A stretch of DNA of 64,000 bases, taken from contig OY723295.1 in the NCBI GenBank assembly GCA_963210315.1, forward strand, positions 1,900,501 through 1,964,500, in the 5' to 3' direction. Source of the stretch: Rhynchopus euleeides. Its lineage: Eukaryota; Euglenozoa; Diplonemea; Diplonemida; Diplonemidae. Below the pieces are notes generated by a model. That model saw nothing but the letters and a program-made list of their open reading frames with translations. It was not told the origin of the DNA and did not search any database. Below are positions 10,980 to 20,390 of this stretch, piece after piece; the stretch's first letter is position 1; the number at the start of each line of letters is the position of its first letter. Made by a program: the position numbers and the translations under genes.

Positions 10980-11786
10980 CCGTAAACGGAAAAAGGGTGG
11001 ACCGTAAAAATGTTCCAAGTTCCCAAAAAAAGGCCAAACGTTCCATCTTTTTTACGGTCCACCATTTATTGGGACTGAATATGGAAAAGACAATGCGATT
11101 TTCGCCCGCGGGCTGGTGGGTTGCGGGGCGCGGACTGCGGCCTCCACGCCGCAGACTCCCGCACGTAGGCCTCCCGACCTCCCAGCTTTGGACCCTCCCT
11201 CCACCACCGCAACCAACACCAGCAAGAGAAGCAAGTCCTCCCTGCGTGTGGAAAGGGCACGATCACCACCACTCACCTCGAGACTCACCCACCACCACAC
11301 CTCGAGAAGTGTAGTACCATGCAAGGAGCGTTCCGGTAGAAGTAAAAGTAGAACCTGCTGCACGAGCCCACAAAAGCAGCCACAGTACGGCAGGGCGCGC
11401 AGACAGAAGCTGAGACCACCGGGCTCCCTCCAGATGTAAATTCGTGAATCAGTGCCCGGAAAATTCAGGGAAATCGTACTCCTTTAGTGTAGTACACCCT
11501 GCAGTAACTGTGGGAGAACAGTTCCCGGACGATGGTGAGCGCACACTCTGTGTTGAGGCCCTGTGGTGTTAATCCTGCAGCTTCAGTCGTGCGATTTCCT
11601 TGGTTCCTTCGCGACTTCGTCGAAGGAATTCGTAAAAAAACCGCCAAGTCCACTATCCCAACCGTAAAATAGGTGGACCGTAAAAATGTTCCAAGTTCCG
11701 GAAAAATCCCATTTGTTCCATCTTTTTTACGGTCCACCTATAGTACGGTTCACCTTTATTACGGTCCACAATATTTCCGTTTACGG
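10980..11786. mobile_element. B1: 0.8-kb TA-flanked element, CCGTAAACGG termini
   Basis: An 807-bp element with termini CCGTAAACGG and the inverse. TA flanks are at 10978-10979 (shared with element A) and 11787-11788. Each end carries nested GGTGGACCGTAAAAA inverted repeats. The interior is non-coding as far as I can see and has a TTCCTTCGCGACTTCGTCG hairpin. B2 and B3 are inverted relative to it; B4 has the same orientation. Confidence 0.9.
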
Positions 11787-11862
11787 TATAATACTTGCAT
11801 GTCAACTATTATACATGTATAATACATGTATATGCCTGAAATATACATGTAAAATACATGTA

Positions 11863-12664
11863 CCGTAAACGGAAATATTGTGGACCGTAATAAAGGTGAA
11901 CCGTACTATAGGTGGACCGTAAAAAAGATGGAACAAATGGGATTTTTCCGGAACTTGGAACATTTTTACGGTCCACCTATTTTACGGTTGGGATAGTGGA
12001 CTTGGCGGTTTTTTTTACGAGTTCCTTCGCGACGAAGTCGCGAAGGAACCAAGGAAATCGTACGGCTGAAGCTGCAGGATTAACACCACAGGGCCTCAGC
12101 ACAGAGTGTGCACTCACCATCGTCCGGGAACTGTTCTCCCACAGTTACTGCAGGGTGTACTACACTAAAGGAGTACGATTTCCCTGAATTTTCCGGGCAC
12201 TGATTCACGAATTTACATCTGGAGGGAGCCCGGTGGTCTCAGCTTCTGTCTGCGCGCCCTGCCGTACTGTGGCTGCTTTTGTGGGCTCGTGCAGCAGGTT
12301 CTACTTTTACTTCTACCGGAATGCTCCTTGCATGGTACTACACTTCTCGAGGTGTGGTGGTGGGTGAGTCTCGAGGTGAGATCGTGCCTTTTCCACACGC
12401 AGGGAGGACTTGCTTCTCTTGCTGGTGTTGGTTGCGGTGGTGGAGGGAGGGTCCAAAGCTGGGAGGTCGGGAGGCCTACGTGTGGGTGTCTGCGGCGTGG
12501 AGGCCGCAGTCCGCGCCCCGCAACCCACCAGCCCGCGGGCGAAAATCGCATTGTCTTTTCCATATTCAGTCCCAATAAATGGTGGACCGTAAAAAAGATG
12601 GAACGTTTGGCCTTTTTTTGGGAACTTGGAACATTTTTACGGTCCACCCTTTTTCCGTTTACGG
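11863..12664. mobile_element. B2: inverted copy of the B family
   Basis: An 802-bp element, TA at 11861-11862 and 12665-12666. It is the same sequence as B1 in reverse, with a short internal deletion near 12380. The 76-bp spacer between B1 and B2 is ACATGTA-palindromic sequence of the composite's subterminal region. Confidence 0.9.
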
Positions 12665-12781
12665 TATATCAAGTAAAAATACATGTTTTTAACTATAATA
12701 CCGTATACGTAAATATTATGGAACGTAAATATTATGGAACGTAAATATTATGGAACGCTGGTGGGTTGGCGTTCCATAATA

Positions 12782-13126
12782 CCGTATACGTAAATATTAT
12801 GGAACGTAAATATTATGGAACGGGCCCATTTTTGCCCGGTCCGTTCCATAATATTTACGTTCCAAAATATTTACAGGGCCAGTTGGGGACTCGGTGGTGA
12901 GGATGGCTTGCCTCAGGAATCGCACGAAAAGTGCACGAGTAGGTCCCGTCAGGGACTCTGTATGCCGTCCGATCACCTGGTCCAAGTCCCCGAGTCGCAG
13001 AAAGCCCTGTAAATATTATGGAACGAAAAAAATCTGGAACGCCAACCCACCAGCGTTCCAAAATATTTACGTTCCATAATATTTACGTTCCATAATATTT
13101 ACGTTCCAAAATATTTACGTATACGG
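12782..13126. mobile_element. C1: 345-bp MITE nested in the parent C element
   Basis: Termini CCGTATACG and the inverse, TA at 12780-12781 and 13127-13128. The core of about 135 bp starts CAGGGCCAGTTGGGGACTCG and ends GCAGAAAGCCCTG. Tandem GTAAATATTATGGAAC repeats flank this core. It is a self-type insertion into the end of the larger family member. Confidence 0.9.
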
Positions 13127-13878
13127 TATTTACGTTCCATAATATTTACAGGCGCTTTTTTGGGACTTGGTGACTTGGTGTCTTTTTTTAGATTTTTTTT
13201 TGGTGTGCCAAAATTGGGCCTGGTGATGAAAAAAGTCACTTCCAGAGGGCGGAAAACCCCGGAAAGTAGCGTTCCGGGTTATTCCGGGGTTTTCCGGGGC
13301 CTGGGGCCGTGGTAAGAGGTTTGTAGGGAGATGCTCGCATTTTTTTGGAGGGGGTTTTGGATATCTGAGCCCAGCGACCGGTCCCGGACCATGTCCCTTT
13401 GTGATTCGTTTGTCGTTAGTCGCCCCCCTTCATGGAGCTTCAGAATTTGTCTCGTTCCGCATCGCTTGAGACTACAAGTTGAGTGGTCCATACGGGACCC
13501 AGTTTCCGCAAGAATGCTCGGGCGGAATGTAGTCGGCTGGTATTCGAAAGGCGCTGAGTCCGGTACCCCAGTCCCCATGCTCGAGTCCCCGCATTTTTTT
13601 TGCAGTACTCCTCCGTATGTTGCTCACATCACCCCACCCGCTTCAGGTGGTGTCCCTGAGGGGGAAATGCATCGTTTTCTCAAGAAGCGCGAGCCGTTCA
13701 CATCTCAGTGTGATGGCGAGACTTCTTCAACGGTGCAGGCCCTCTCGAGTGCCGTCCGTGGTGGGAAGGTGGACCAGGATGTGGCCACCTTAGTTGCTAA
13801 GGACGTGAGAGTCAGTGGAATGACGCCTTGAAGCAGCGCCGTACCTTGGCGAAGGCGACCGCAAAGCGCTTCGGCGAT

Positions 13879-15966
13879 ATGGTGAAAAATGAACAGGGCA
13901 AGGTGGCGAGTGCCGTCGCTACGGGGATGGAGGCACCTGACTTCACCGCTGCTCTCGCTGGGAAGAAACGTGGCCGTGCCCGCCTGCTCACTCCCCAGGA
14001 GGAGGCTGAGGTCCTCGCTGTTGTGAACAGCGTTCGGCGTGCAGGGGGGGTTGTGAACCCGTTCACGGTTAGTGCCACAGCTCGGGCCATCCTGAAGCTG
14101 TCGGACACCAGTGAGCGGGTTGAGGGGGACACTACGGCGGGGGTGGAATGGGGGCGGAAGTTCATGCTGCGCAATGGGTTCTCGTTGCGCGTCGCCACGT
14201 CCAGCTTTGTGAAGCCGAGCCCTGAGGTGGAGGCGGCGCAGAAGGAGTTCGTGGAAGAGGTCCGCATCGCCCAGGAAACCTACGACATCCCCCCAGAACT
14301 GGTTGTGAATGCCGACCACACTGGAATCCCGTTCGTTCCCTCGTCAAATCGTACATACGCACCTAAAGGGTCGAAGAATGTCCACGTTCGTCAGGGGACG
14401 CGGGCAAGCGTCACGGGTCTGCTGGCGATTGCTTCCTCCGGGCACCAGCTCCCCCCCCAGGTCATCTACGCGGGGAAGACGAAGAGGGTGCACGCCGTTC
14501 CCACTTCCAAGCACCAAAGGAAGGTGCGGAAGTGGTGCTTCTCCCACACAAAATCTCACTGGGCCAATGAGACGACCACCATCGAGTGGGTGGAGAAGAT
14601 CCTTGTTCCCTACCGGGACAAGATGGTCGAGAAGTTGGGCCTCCCCTCGGATCAAAAGATGATCCTGATCTACGACAACTTCACGGGCCAGACCACCCCC
14701 AAGGTCCTCGAATTGTTGGAGGCCTCCCTCGTCGTCCCTGTCCTTGTGCCGGCCGGCATGACTGGTGTGCTGCAGCCTCTGGACCTCACCGTGAACTGCC
14801 TAGTGAAGAGGTCCTTGCGGACCCAGTTCGCTGAGTGGTACAACAAGAAGGTGCAGCGCATGGTCCGCCGCCAGAGGGAGAAGGGAGGAAACGACGATGG
14901 TACTGTTGTGGCGTCCAAAATCATTCTGACCGTGAAAAGCGTCCGTCACAGGCACCTGAAGTGGCTGATCCGTGCTCTCCGGAGTGTGAAGAAGTCCACG
15001 ATCATTGGTGGTTTCACGAAGGCGGGACTCCTGGGGGAGGGTGGTGTGTCTGTCCTGGAGGGTGGTCTGCAGGTGCCCGCGGAAGACGAGGAGATGGATG
15101 GACCTGAAATCAAGCTCTCCGAGACTGAGAAGGAACCGCTGGGAGAATTTGCCAAGTGTGCCAAGGAGATGGAGGAATTCCTCCTGACACTCGAGGAGGA
15201 AGTGACCAGCGGCAAGCGCCAGGAGGAGGACGAGACCCCAGCTTCCGCCGAGGACGGGGATGATGATGATGATGACGATGAGGAGGATGCTGACGATGAG
15301 ATGATGAATGCTACTTCTCCGCATGGTGATCTTCCCGCCACCCGTGATTGTCCTCCCCCGGATGCTCTCCAGGAACCCCCACAGGCGCCTCCTGCCCCTC
15401 CGAGCCTTCAGCACACCGCGCGCACCGTGGTGTTCCCCGTGAAGAGGCCCGTCTCCGCTCCATACAGATTGTACGAGAGCGACCTCGAGTACCTCTTCTC
15501 TGTCCTGGCCCATCGGAGGCTGACTACGTTCATGGGGGCGTCCCCCTACGACACAGCCCCGATTGACAGGAACGCTTCCGCCGCGGCCTACATCATCAAC
15601 ACTCAGCCGAAGTTGAACGCTGGCTACCACTGGGTGTTGTTGGTGAGGCAAGGCTGCAACTTCCAGTGCATTGACTCCCTCGGGCCGTCTCAGCTGGTGA
15701 CACCCCTCACTTCGTACATCACTGAGATGTTTCCGTGGTGCACCTTCCTCCCGACACTGCACATGGGCGTGCAGAGCGACGACTGGAGATGCGGCTTCTT
15801 CTGCTTGTGGTGGGCTGTCAACCTCTGCAGCAAGGTCGGCAGCACTGACGGCTTCCCGTCCCGGGACTTTTACGCATCCCCCCCTCCGACCTTCGAGGCA
15901 AAAGCGCTTGACATTCTGAACATGCGCATTTCAGCTCTGGAGTACATGCACCACCACAGCACATAG
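13879..15966 (+). CDS. DDE_1 (pogo-like) transposase fused to an Ulp1-like cysteine protease
   Basis: A 695-aa protein from the first in-frame ATG; the frame is open from 13801. The N-terminus has a basic helix-rich region (LTPQEEAEVLAVVNSVRRAG, WGRKFMLRNGFSLRV) as in CENP-B/pogo transposases. The DDE_1 core has D146 (NADHTG), D266 (LIYDNFTGQTT) and D302 (VLQPLDLTV): a DD35D spacing. After an acidic tract (near 455-475) the C-terminus has H584 (GYHWVLLV), D599 (CIDSLG), Q632 and C638 (QSDDWRCGFFC), the His-Asp-Gln-Cys order and Q-x5-C spacing of C48 proteases. An ATG at 13669 in another frame gives 54 residues ending at 13831, so a lost 5' exon or frameshift is possible. Cleavage specificity (SUMO, ubiquitin or other) is unknown. 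Confidence 0.85.
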   Translation: MVKNEQGKVASAVATGMEAPDFTAALAGKKRGRARLLTPQEEAEVLAVVNSVRRAGGVVNPFTVSATARAILKLSDTSERVEGDTTAGVEWGRKFMLRNGFSLRVATSSFVKPSPEVEAAQKEFVEEVRIAQETYDIPPELVVNADHTGIPFVPSSNRTYAPKGSKNVHVRQGTRASVTGLLAIASSGHQLPPQVIYAGKTKRVHAVPTSKHQRKVRKWCFSHTKSHWANETTTIEWVEKILVPYRDKMVEKLGLPSDQKMILIYDNFTGQTTPKVLELLEASLVVPVLVPAGMTGVLQPLDLTVNCLVKRSLRTQFAEWYNKKVQRMVRRQREKGGNDDGTVVASKIILTVKSVRHRHLKWLIRALRSVKKSTIIGGFTKAGLLGEGGVSVLEGGLQVPAEDEEMDGPEIKLSETEKEPLGEFAKCAKEMEEFLLTLEEEVTSGKRQEEDETPASAEDGDDDDDDDEEDADDEMMNATSPHGDLPATRDCPPPDALQEPPQAPPAPPSLQHTARTVVFPVKRPVSAPYRLYESDLEYLFSVLAHRRLTTFMGASPYDTAPIDRNASAAAYIINTQPKLNAGYHWVLLVRQGCNFQCIDSLGPSQLVTPLTSYITEMFPWCTFLPTLHMGVQSDDWRCGFFCLWWAVNLCSKVGSTDGFPSRDFYASPPPTFEAKALDILNMRISALEYMHHHST

Positions 15967-17394
15967 GACTCGCATGCCCTTCCATGAGTCAGATCTCCCG
16001 AAAGTGGTACTTCCCTGTACATGTTTTAGATACTGTGTGTTCACTCCGACCCGCCTTTTGTTGTACAGAAATCCTTCGAACATTCTTGTTGGTGGTCCGT
16101 CCATCCTTGTCCTTTCTGGGTGCCACCCATTCCTCGCAAGGAGCAGGATAGGTGCAGGAACGTTTTGTGTGTTGATGTCCGGGAACTCCCGCGACTGGAA
16201 GGCTCTTTTTTGCTGTTGTCATGTTTAGATTTTTCTGTCTTTTTCAGGCTCAGTCACCATGCTGGGGATATATTTCTGTGGGTCTCTCTCCGTCTGGGTG
16301 CACATGAAGGTGGGTGGGGGGGGGTGGGGTGATGAGTTCTGAACCGATATTCGGCATGTGCATTGCCGTGACAGTCCCCGATGGGGTCCGTATGTCAGCC
16401 ACCATCCCGTCTGCACCAAGTCCCCAGCCCCCCTGCAGAAGTGCCTGTAAATATTATGGAACGTAAATATTATGGAACGGACCGGGCAAAAATGGGCCCG
16501 TTCCATAATATTTACGTTCCATAATATTTACGTATACGGTAGTTGCATGTCAACTATTATACATGTATTTTTACTTGATATACATGGGTTCGTTCATAAA
16601 CACCCCCCCCCCCCAGATTGGGCCTTTTAGCCATTTTTGGGCGAAAATTGGGGGAAATCGCATTCACCACCCTCGCAACCACCCTCGAGGTGGGAAAACA
16701 GGTTCGGGGGCACTTGGGAGGCCTTTTTTCGGCCATTTTTGTGCAAAAGACCCATAATCATGAGGAGAATGTATCATTTTTCCACGCTCCATTAGGCCGT
16801 CTCTGCGACTCTCCTGCCTTCTGGTATTTACCCGGACCCGAGCACATGTCATCCACGAGGGAACCAGGGACTCCTTTGATAGGGGCTTCGTTCGTTGCGC
16901 CTCCATTGACGTCGATACAGTTGCCAGAGTTGCGCCAGAGTGTCAGACCCCTAACAAAAGTCAGAATGAACCATCAGAATGGAGCAAATCCTGCAGTTCC
17001 TCCCCGACGTGTGGTGGTCCTACTGGCTGCGGCAGATGTTTTCACTCCGTCTGGGGGCTGCCCTCCCGAGTGTAGTAGCCACCAGTCGAATGGCCTTGTG
17101 TGACACATGTAATTGGTCGTCGAGCTGTGCAGATGATACCCGTCTTTCACCACACTCGTCCGCCACCGTCTGGTTATACCAGACAGTGTCCTTCCAAAGC
17201 TGCAATGAGCGCAGGTAGATGCCTGATTTGCGGGACCCTCATCTGTGCATCCGAATCAGCACACCGTCGAACACTGGTTCGTATCGATGTTGTCCTCTGT
17301 GAATCGTAGTGGGTCGACCGCCGGGGCTCACCCTTGCCTCGAGAACACCCTGTACCTACGGGCATGTTACACTCTTCTGACTATCCGTCATCCC

Positions 17395-17640
17395 GGAACC
17401 CGTGGACGACGTGGCGTTTGCTCTCCAGGTCGAAGTCCTGTCATCTGCTGAATGATGCTCGGTGCCAGCATACCGAGACACTGACTACGACCACTCCGCG
17501 AGCAAGCTGATCCCTCATCTGTTTCGTCGAACGAAGACTTACGCCGATTTCGGCAGCTCTTTTGTGATCCGGTACCAGGCTCGCGAGAAGGCATTTTTCC
17601 CCATTTCTCATGCCAATGAGAGAGCAAAATGGACTCCGGG
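17395..17640 (-). pseudogene. Decayed N-terminal fragment of the E-type transposase
   Basis: On the minus strand, 17640 to 17395 matches the E2 gene from its ATGAAGAAATG region through GGACTTCGACCTGGAGAGCA and GGGATGACGG. LAPSIIQQM corresponds to MAPSVIEQM in E2. Frameshifts and stops break the frame, for example a TAG directly after GATGACGGA. It is clearly non-functional. Confidence 0.8.
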
Positions 17641-17755
17641 GTCCCCCGTGGCCCCCCCGGACCCCCCGAAGTGCAGGTGGGGGGCAGACGAGGGTGGTGA
17701 ATGCGATTATTCCCAATTTTTGGCCAAAAATGGCTAAAAGGCCCAATCTGGGGGG

Positions 17756-18869
17756 CAGGGCTGTAAATAAGGTTTGGGGGTCAGGAGTCGGGAGTCGGGA
17801 GTCGGTTATTTACAGTCACCTAAGGTACCTGGGGTGGGGGGCTGGGGGGGACGGGCGGTCTCAAACCCTACTCAATCCTGCACGCATCCTGTAGTACGGC
17901 CACCTCTGCCGTGGAGAGTCCCATGGACCCTCCAGCAGTCGCCCACCATTCGGTCAGGGCGGACTGACTCAGCGCTTGCGGGGTCTTCCCGCGTGCGAGG
18001 TGGTCCGCGAAGAAGCACGCGACGCACAGCGCCATGTTGGCTGTCCCAGCCAACCCCCCACTTCGCCCGCAGCGCCCCACACGCTGCGAGCACCTCACTC
18101 ACGGCAGCAGTATTTGGCTGCATAGCTCTCAGTATTTCCCGTGCATGCAGCGCATGCATCCACAAATTTTGTGGATGCATCCACACACAGCCTGGAGCTC
18201 CGAAGCCCTGCATGCAGGCCTGCCTGCAGTGGATGAATGCCTGTATGCCAAATCGAAAATCCATTTTTTGACATTTTCGGGCATCCCTGGATGCCGTGGA
18301 TGCATGCATGGATGCATCCACACCATCCACGGCCCCACTGAGAGCTATGTTGGCTGTGAGTCAAACACTACTGCCTCTACCTGAGGCATGTTTTGTGTCG
18401 CAACAGTTGCGTCACATGTGTGACGCATCTGTGTGGAGTGTGTGTGGTTGTGCACGTGTGCGCTGCGGTATGCTCAACCACCTGATGGGGGCGGAACACA
18501 ACTCTTCTTGGGAGCTGCCAGGATCTGGCAAAAGGGGCGGGAAAGGGGCGCCGTATTCACAGCAGTGGTTTGGCAATGAACTCACCCCAGTTCAGAGACC
18601 GGTAATGAAGAAGATGACTGGGAGGCACACACCATGTCCCACCCAGCGGGACCCCCACACCCCCACCCACCCATCGGGACCCCCCCTCCTCGGGTGTTCC
18701 AAAAACCCTTTCTTTTGAATATTTGGAGTCTGTGCGGATCGCAGTGGGGTCATTTTGGCCATGGGGTGCCTAATACCGCACATTCCCTAAGGGAAGCAAG
18801 GCAACCCTCCCAATCCCAAAAAATCCGGCGCGAGTCGGGAGTCGGGAGTCGGCCTTATTTACACCCCTG
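17756..18869. mobile_element. hAT5: non-autonomous hAT inserted into the E1 terminus
   Basis: A 1,114-bp element with TIRs CAGGGCTGTAAATAAGG and CCTTATTTACACCCCTG. Perfect 8-bp duplications CTGGGGGG lie at 17748-17755 and 18870-18877. Subterminal GGGAGTCGGGAGTCGG repeats occur at both ends in direct orientation. No transposase was recognised. A segment near 18709-18770 (CGGATCGCAGTGGGGTCATT) recurs in element M. Confidence 0.93.
18121..18349. repeat. Inverted-repeat unit nested in hAT5
   Basis: CATAGCTCTCAGT at 18121-18133 and its inverse at 18337-18349 bound a segment dense in GGATGCATCCA palindromes. It looks like a MITE inside the hAT, but no clean TSD was identified. Confidence 0.6.
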
Positions 18870-18968
18870 CTGGGGGGGGGGTGTTTATGAACGAAGCCAC
18901 ATGTATTTTACATGTATATTTCATGCATTTACATGTATTTTACATGTATAATACTTGTCATGCAAGTA

Positions 18969-19777
18969 CCGTAAACGGAAATATTGTGGACCGTAATAAA
19001 GGTGAACCGTACTATAGGTGGACCGTAAAAAAGATGGAACAAATGGGATTTTTCCGGAACTTGGAACATTTTTACGGTCCACCTATTTTACGGTTGGGAT
19101 AGTGGACTTGGCGGTTTTTTTACGAGTTCCTTCGTGACGAAGTCGCGAAGGAACCAAGGAAATCGTACGACTGAAGCTGCAGGATTAACACCACAGAGCC
19201 TCAGCACAGAGTGTGCGCTCACCATCGTCCGGGAACTGTTCTCCCACAGTTACTGCAGGGTGTACTACACTAAAGGAGTACGATTTCCCTGAATTTTCCG
19301 GGCACTGATTCACGAATTTACATCTGGAGGGAGCCCGGTGGTCTCAGCTTCTGTCTGCGCGCCCTGCCGTACTGTGGCTGCTTTTGTGGGCTCGTGCAGC
19401 AGGTTCTACTTTTACTTCTACCGGAACGCTCCTTGCATGGTACTACACTTCTCGAGGTGTGGTGGTGGGTGAGTCTCGAGGTGAGTGGTGGTGATCGTGC
19501 CCTTTCCACACGCAGGGAGGACTTGCTTCTCTTGCTGGTGTTGGTTGCGGTGGTGGAGGGAGGGTCCAAAGCTGGGAGGTCGGGAGGCCTACGTGCGGGA
19601 GTCTGCGGCGTGGAGGCCGCAGTCCGCGCCCCGCAACCCACCAGCCCGCGGGCGAAAATCGCATTGTCTTTTCCATATGCAGTCCCAATAAATAGTGGAC
19701 CGTAAAAAAGATGGAACGTTTGGCCTTTTTTTGGGAACTTGGAACATTTTTACGGTCCACCCTTTTTCCGTTTACGG
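18969..19777. mobile_element. B3: B-family element between E1 and E2
   Basis: An 809-bp element, TA at 18967-18968 and 19778-19779, same orientation as B2. The sequence is nearly identical to the other copies, suggesting recent activity. Confidence 0.92.
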
Positions 19778-19957
19778 TATTATACATGTAAAATACTTGC
19801 ATGACAAGTAAAATACTTGCATGCAAGTAAAATACATGTATTTTACTTGCATGCAAGTATTTTACTTGTCATGCAAGTATTATACATGTATTTTACTTGT
19901 CGTGCAAGTATTTTACATGTATAATACTTGCATGACAAGTATTATACATGTAAAATA
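19778..19957. repeat. ACATGTA / CTTGCATGCAAG palindrome array
   Basis: About 180 bp of overlapping palindromes (TATACATGTAAAATACTTGC, TTGCATGCAAGTA and variants). With 18898-18966 and 20303-20390 it forms the junction between the 5' sides of E1 and E2. It has no ORF and no spacer-like unique sequence. Confidence 0.85.
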
Positions 19958-20302
19958 CCGTATACGTAAATATTATGGAACGTAAATATTATGGAACGGG
20001 CCCATTTTTGGCCGGTCCGTTCCATAATATTTACGTTCCAAAATATTTACAGGGCCAGTTGGGGACTCGGTGGTGAGGACGGCTTGCGTCAGGAATCGCG
20101 CGAAAAGTGCACGAGTAGGTCCCGTCAGGGACTCTGTATGCCGTCCGATCCCCTGGTCCAAGTCCCCGAGTCGCAGAAAGCCCTGTAAATATTATGGAAC
20201 GAAAAAAATCTGGAACGCCAACCCACCAGCGTTCCAAAATATTTACGTTCCATAATATTTACGTTCCATAATATTTACGTTCCAAAATATTTACGTATAC
20301 GG
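19958..20302. mobile_element. C2: 345-bp MITE of the C family
   Basis: Termini CCGTATACG and the inverse, TA at 19956-19957 and 20303-20304, same orientation as C1. It is inserted in the palindrome array between E1 and E2. Confidence 0.92.
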
Positions 20303-20390
20303 TACATGTAAAATACATGTATATCAAGTAAAAATACATGTATAATAGTTGACATGCAACTATTATACATGTATTTTTGCTTGATATGGC

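Larger units (their letters stand above)
12701..16539. mobile_element. Candidate autonomous C-family element encoding a DDE_1-Ulp1 protein
   Basis: A 3,839-bp element with termini CCGTATACG and the inverse, TA flanks at 12699-12700 and 16540-16541. Both ends contain tandem GTAAATATTATGGAAC units and the segment GGGCCCATTTTTGCCCGG. The short C elements (C1-C4, 313-345 bp) share these termini, so this is the likely parent. C1 has inserted at a TA in its left end. The gene at 13879-15966 fills the interior. TA duplications fit the pogo/Tc1-mariner type transposase it encodes. Confidence 0.85.
16587..18897. mobile_element. E1: degenerate, inverted copy of the E element, split by hAT5
   Basis: Left terminal region at 16587-16690: TTCGTTCATAAA, a C-run, CAGATTGGGCCTTTTAGCC and CATTCACCACCCTCG. 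The inverse lies at 17688-17755 and resumes after hAT5 at 18870-18897. Its remaining coding sequence lies on the minus strand, so E1 is inverted relative to E2. The middle is diverged or deleted. Confidence 0.85.

Noticed and set aside
19778..20390. Palindrome array considered as a CRISPR-like array
   Set aside because: No unique spacers of constant length; units overlap and vary, as expected for transposon subterminal repeats.
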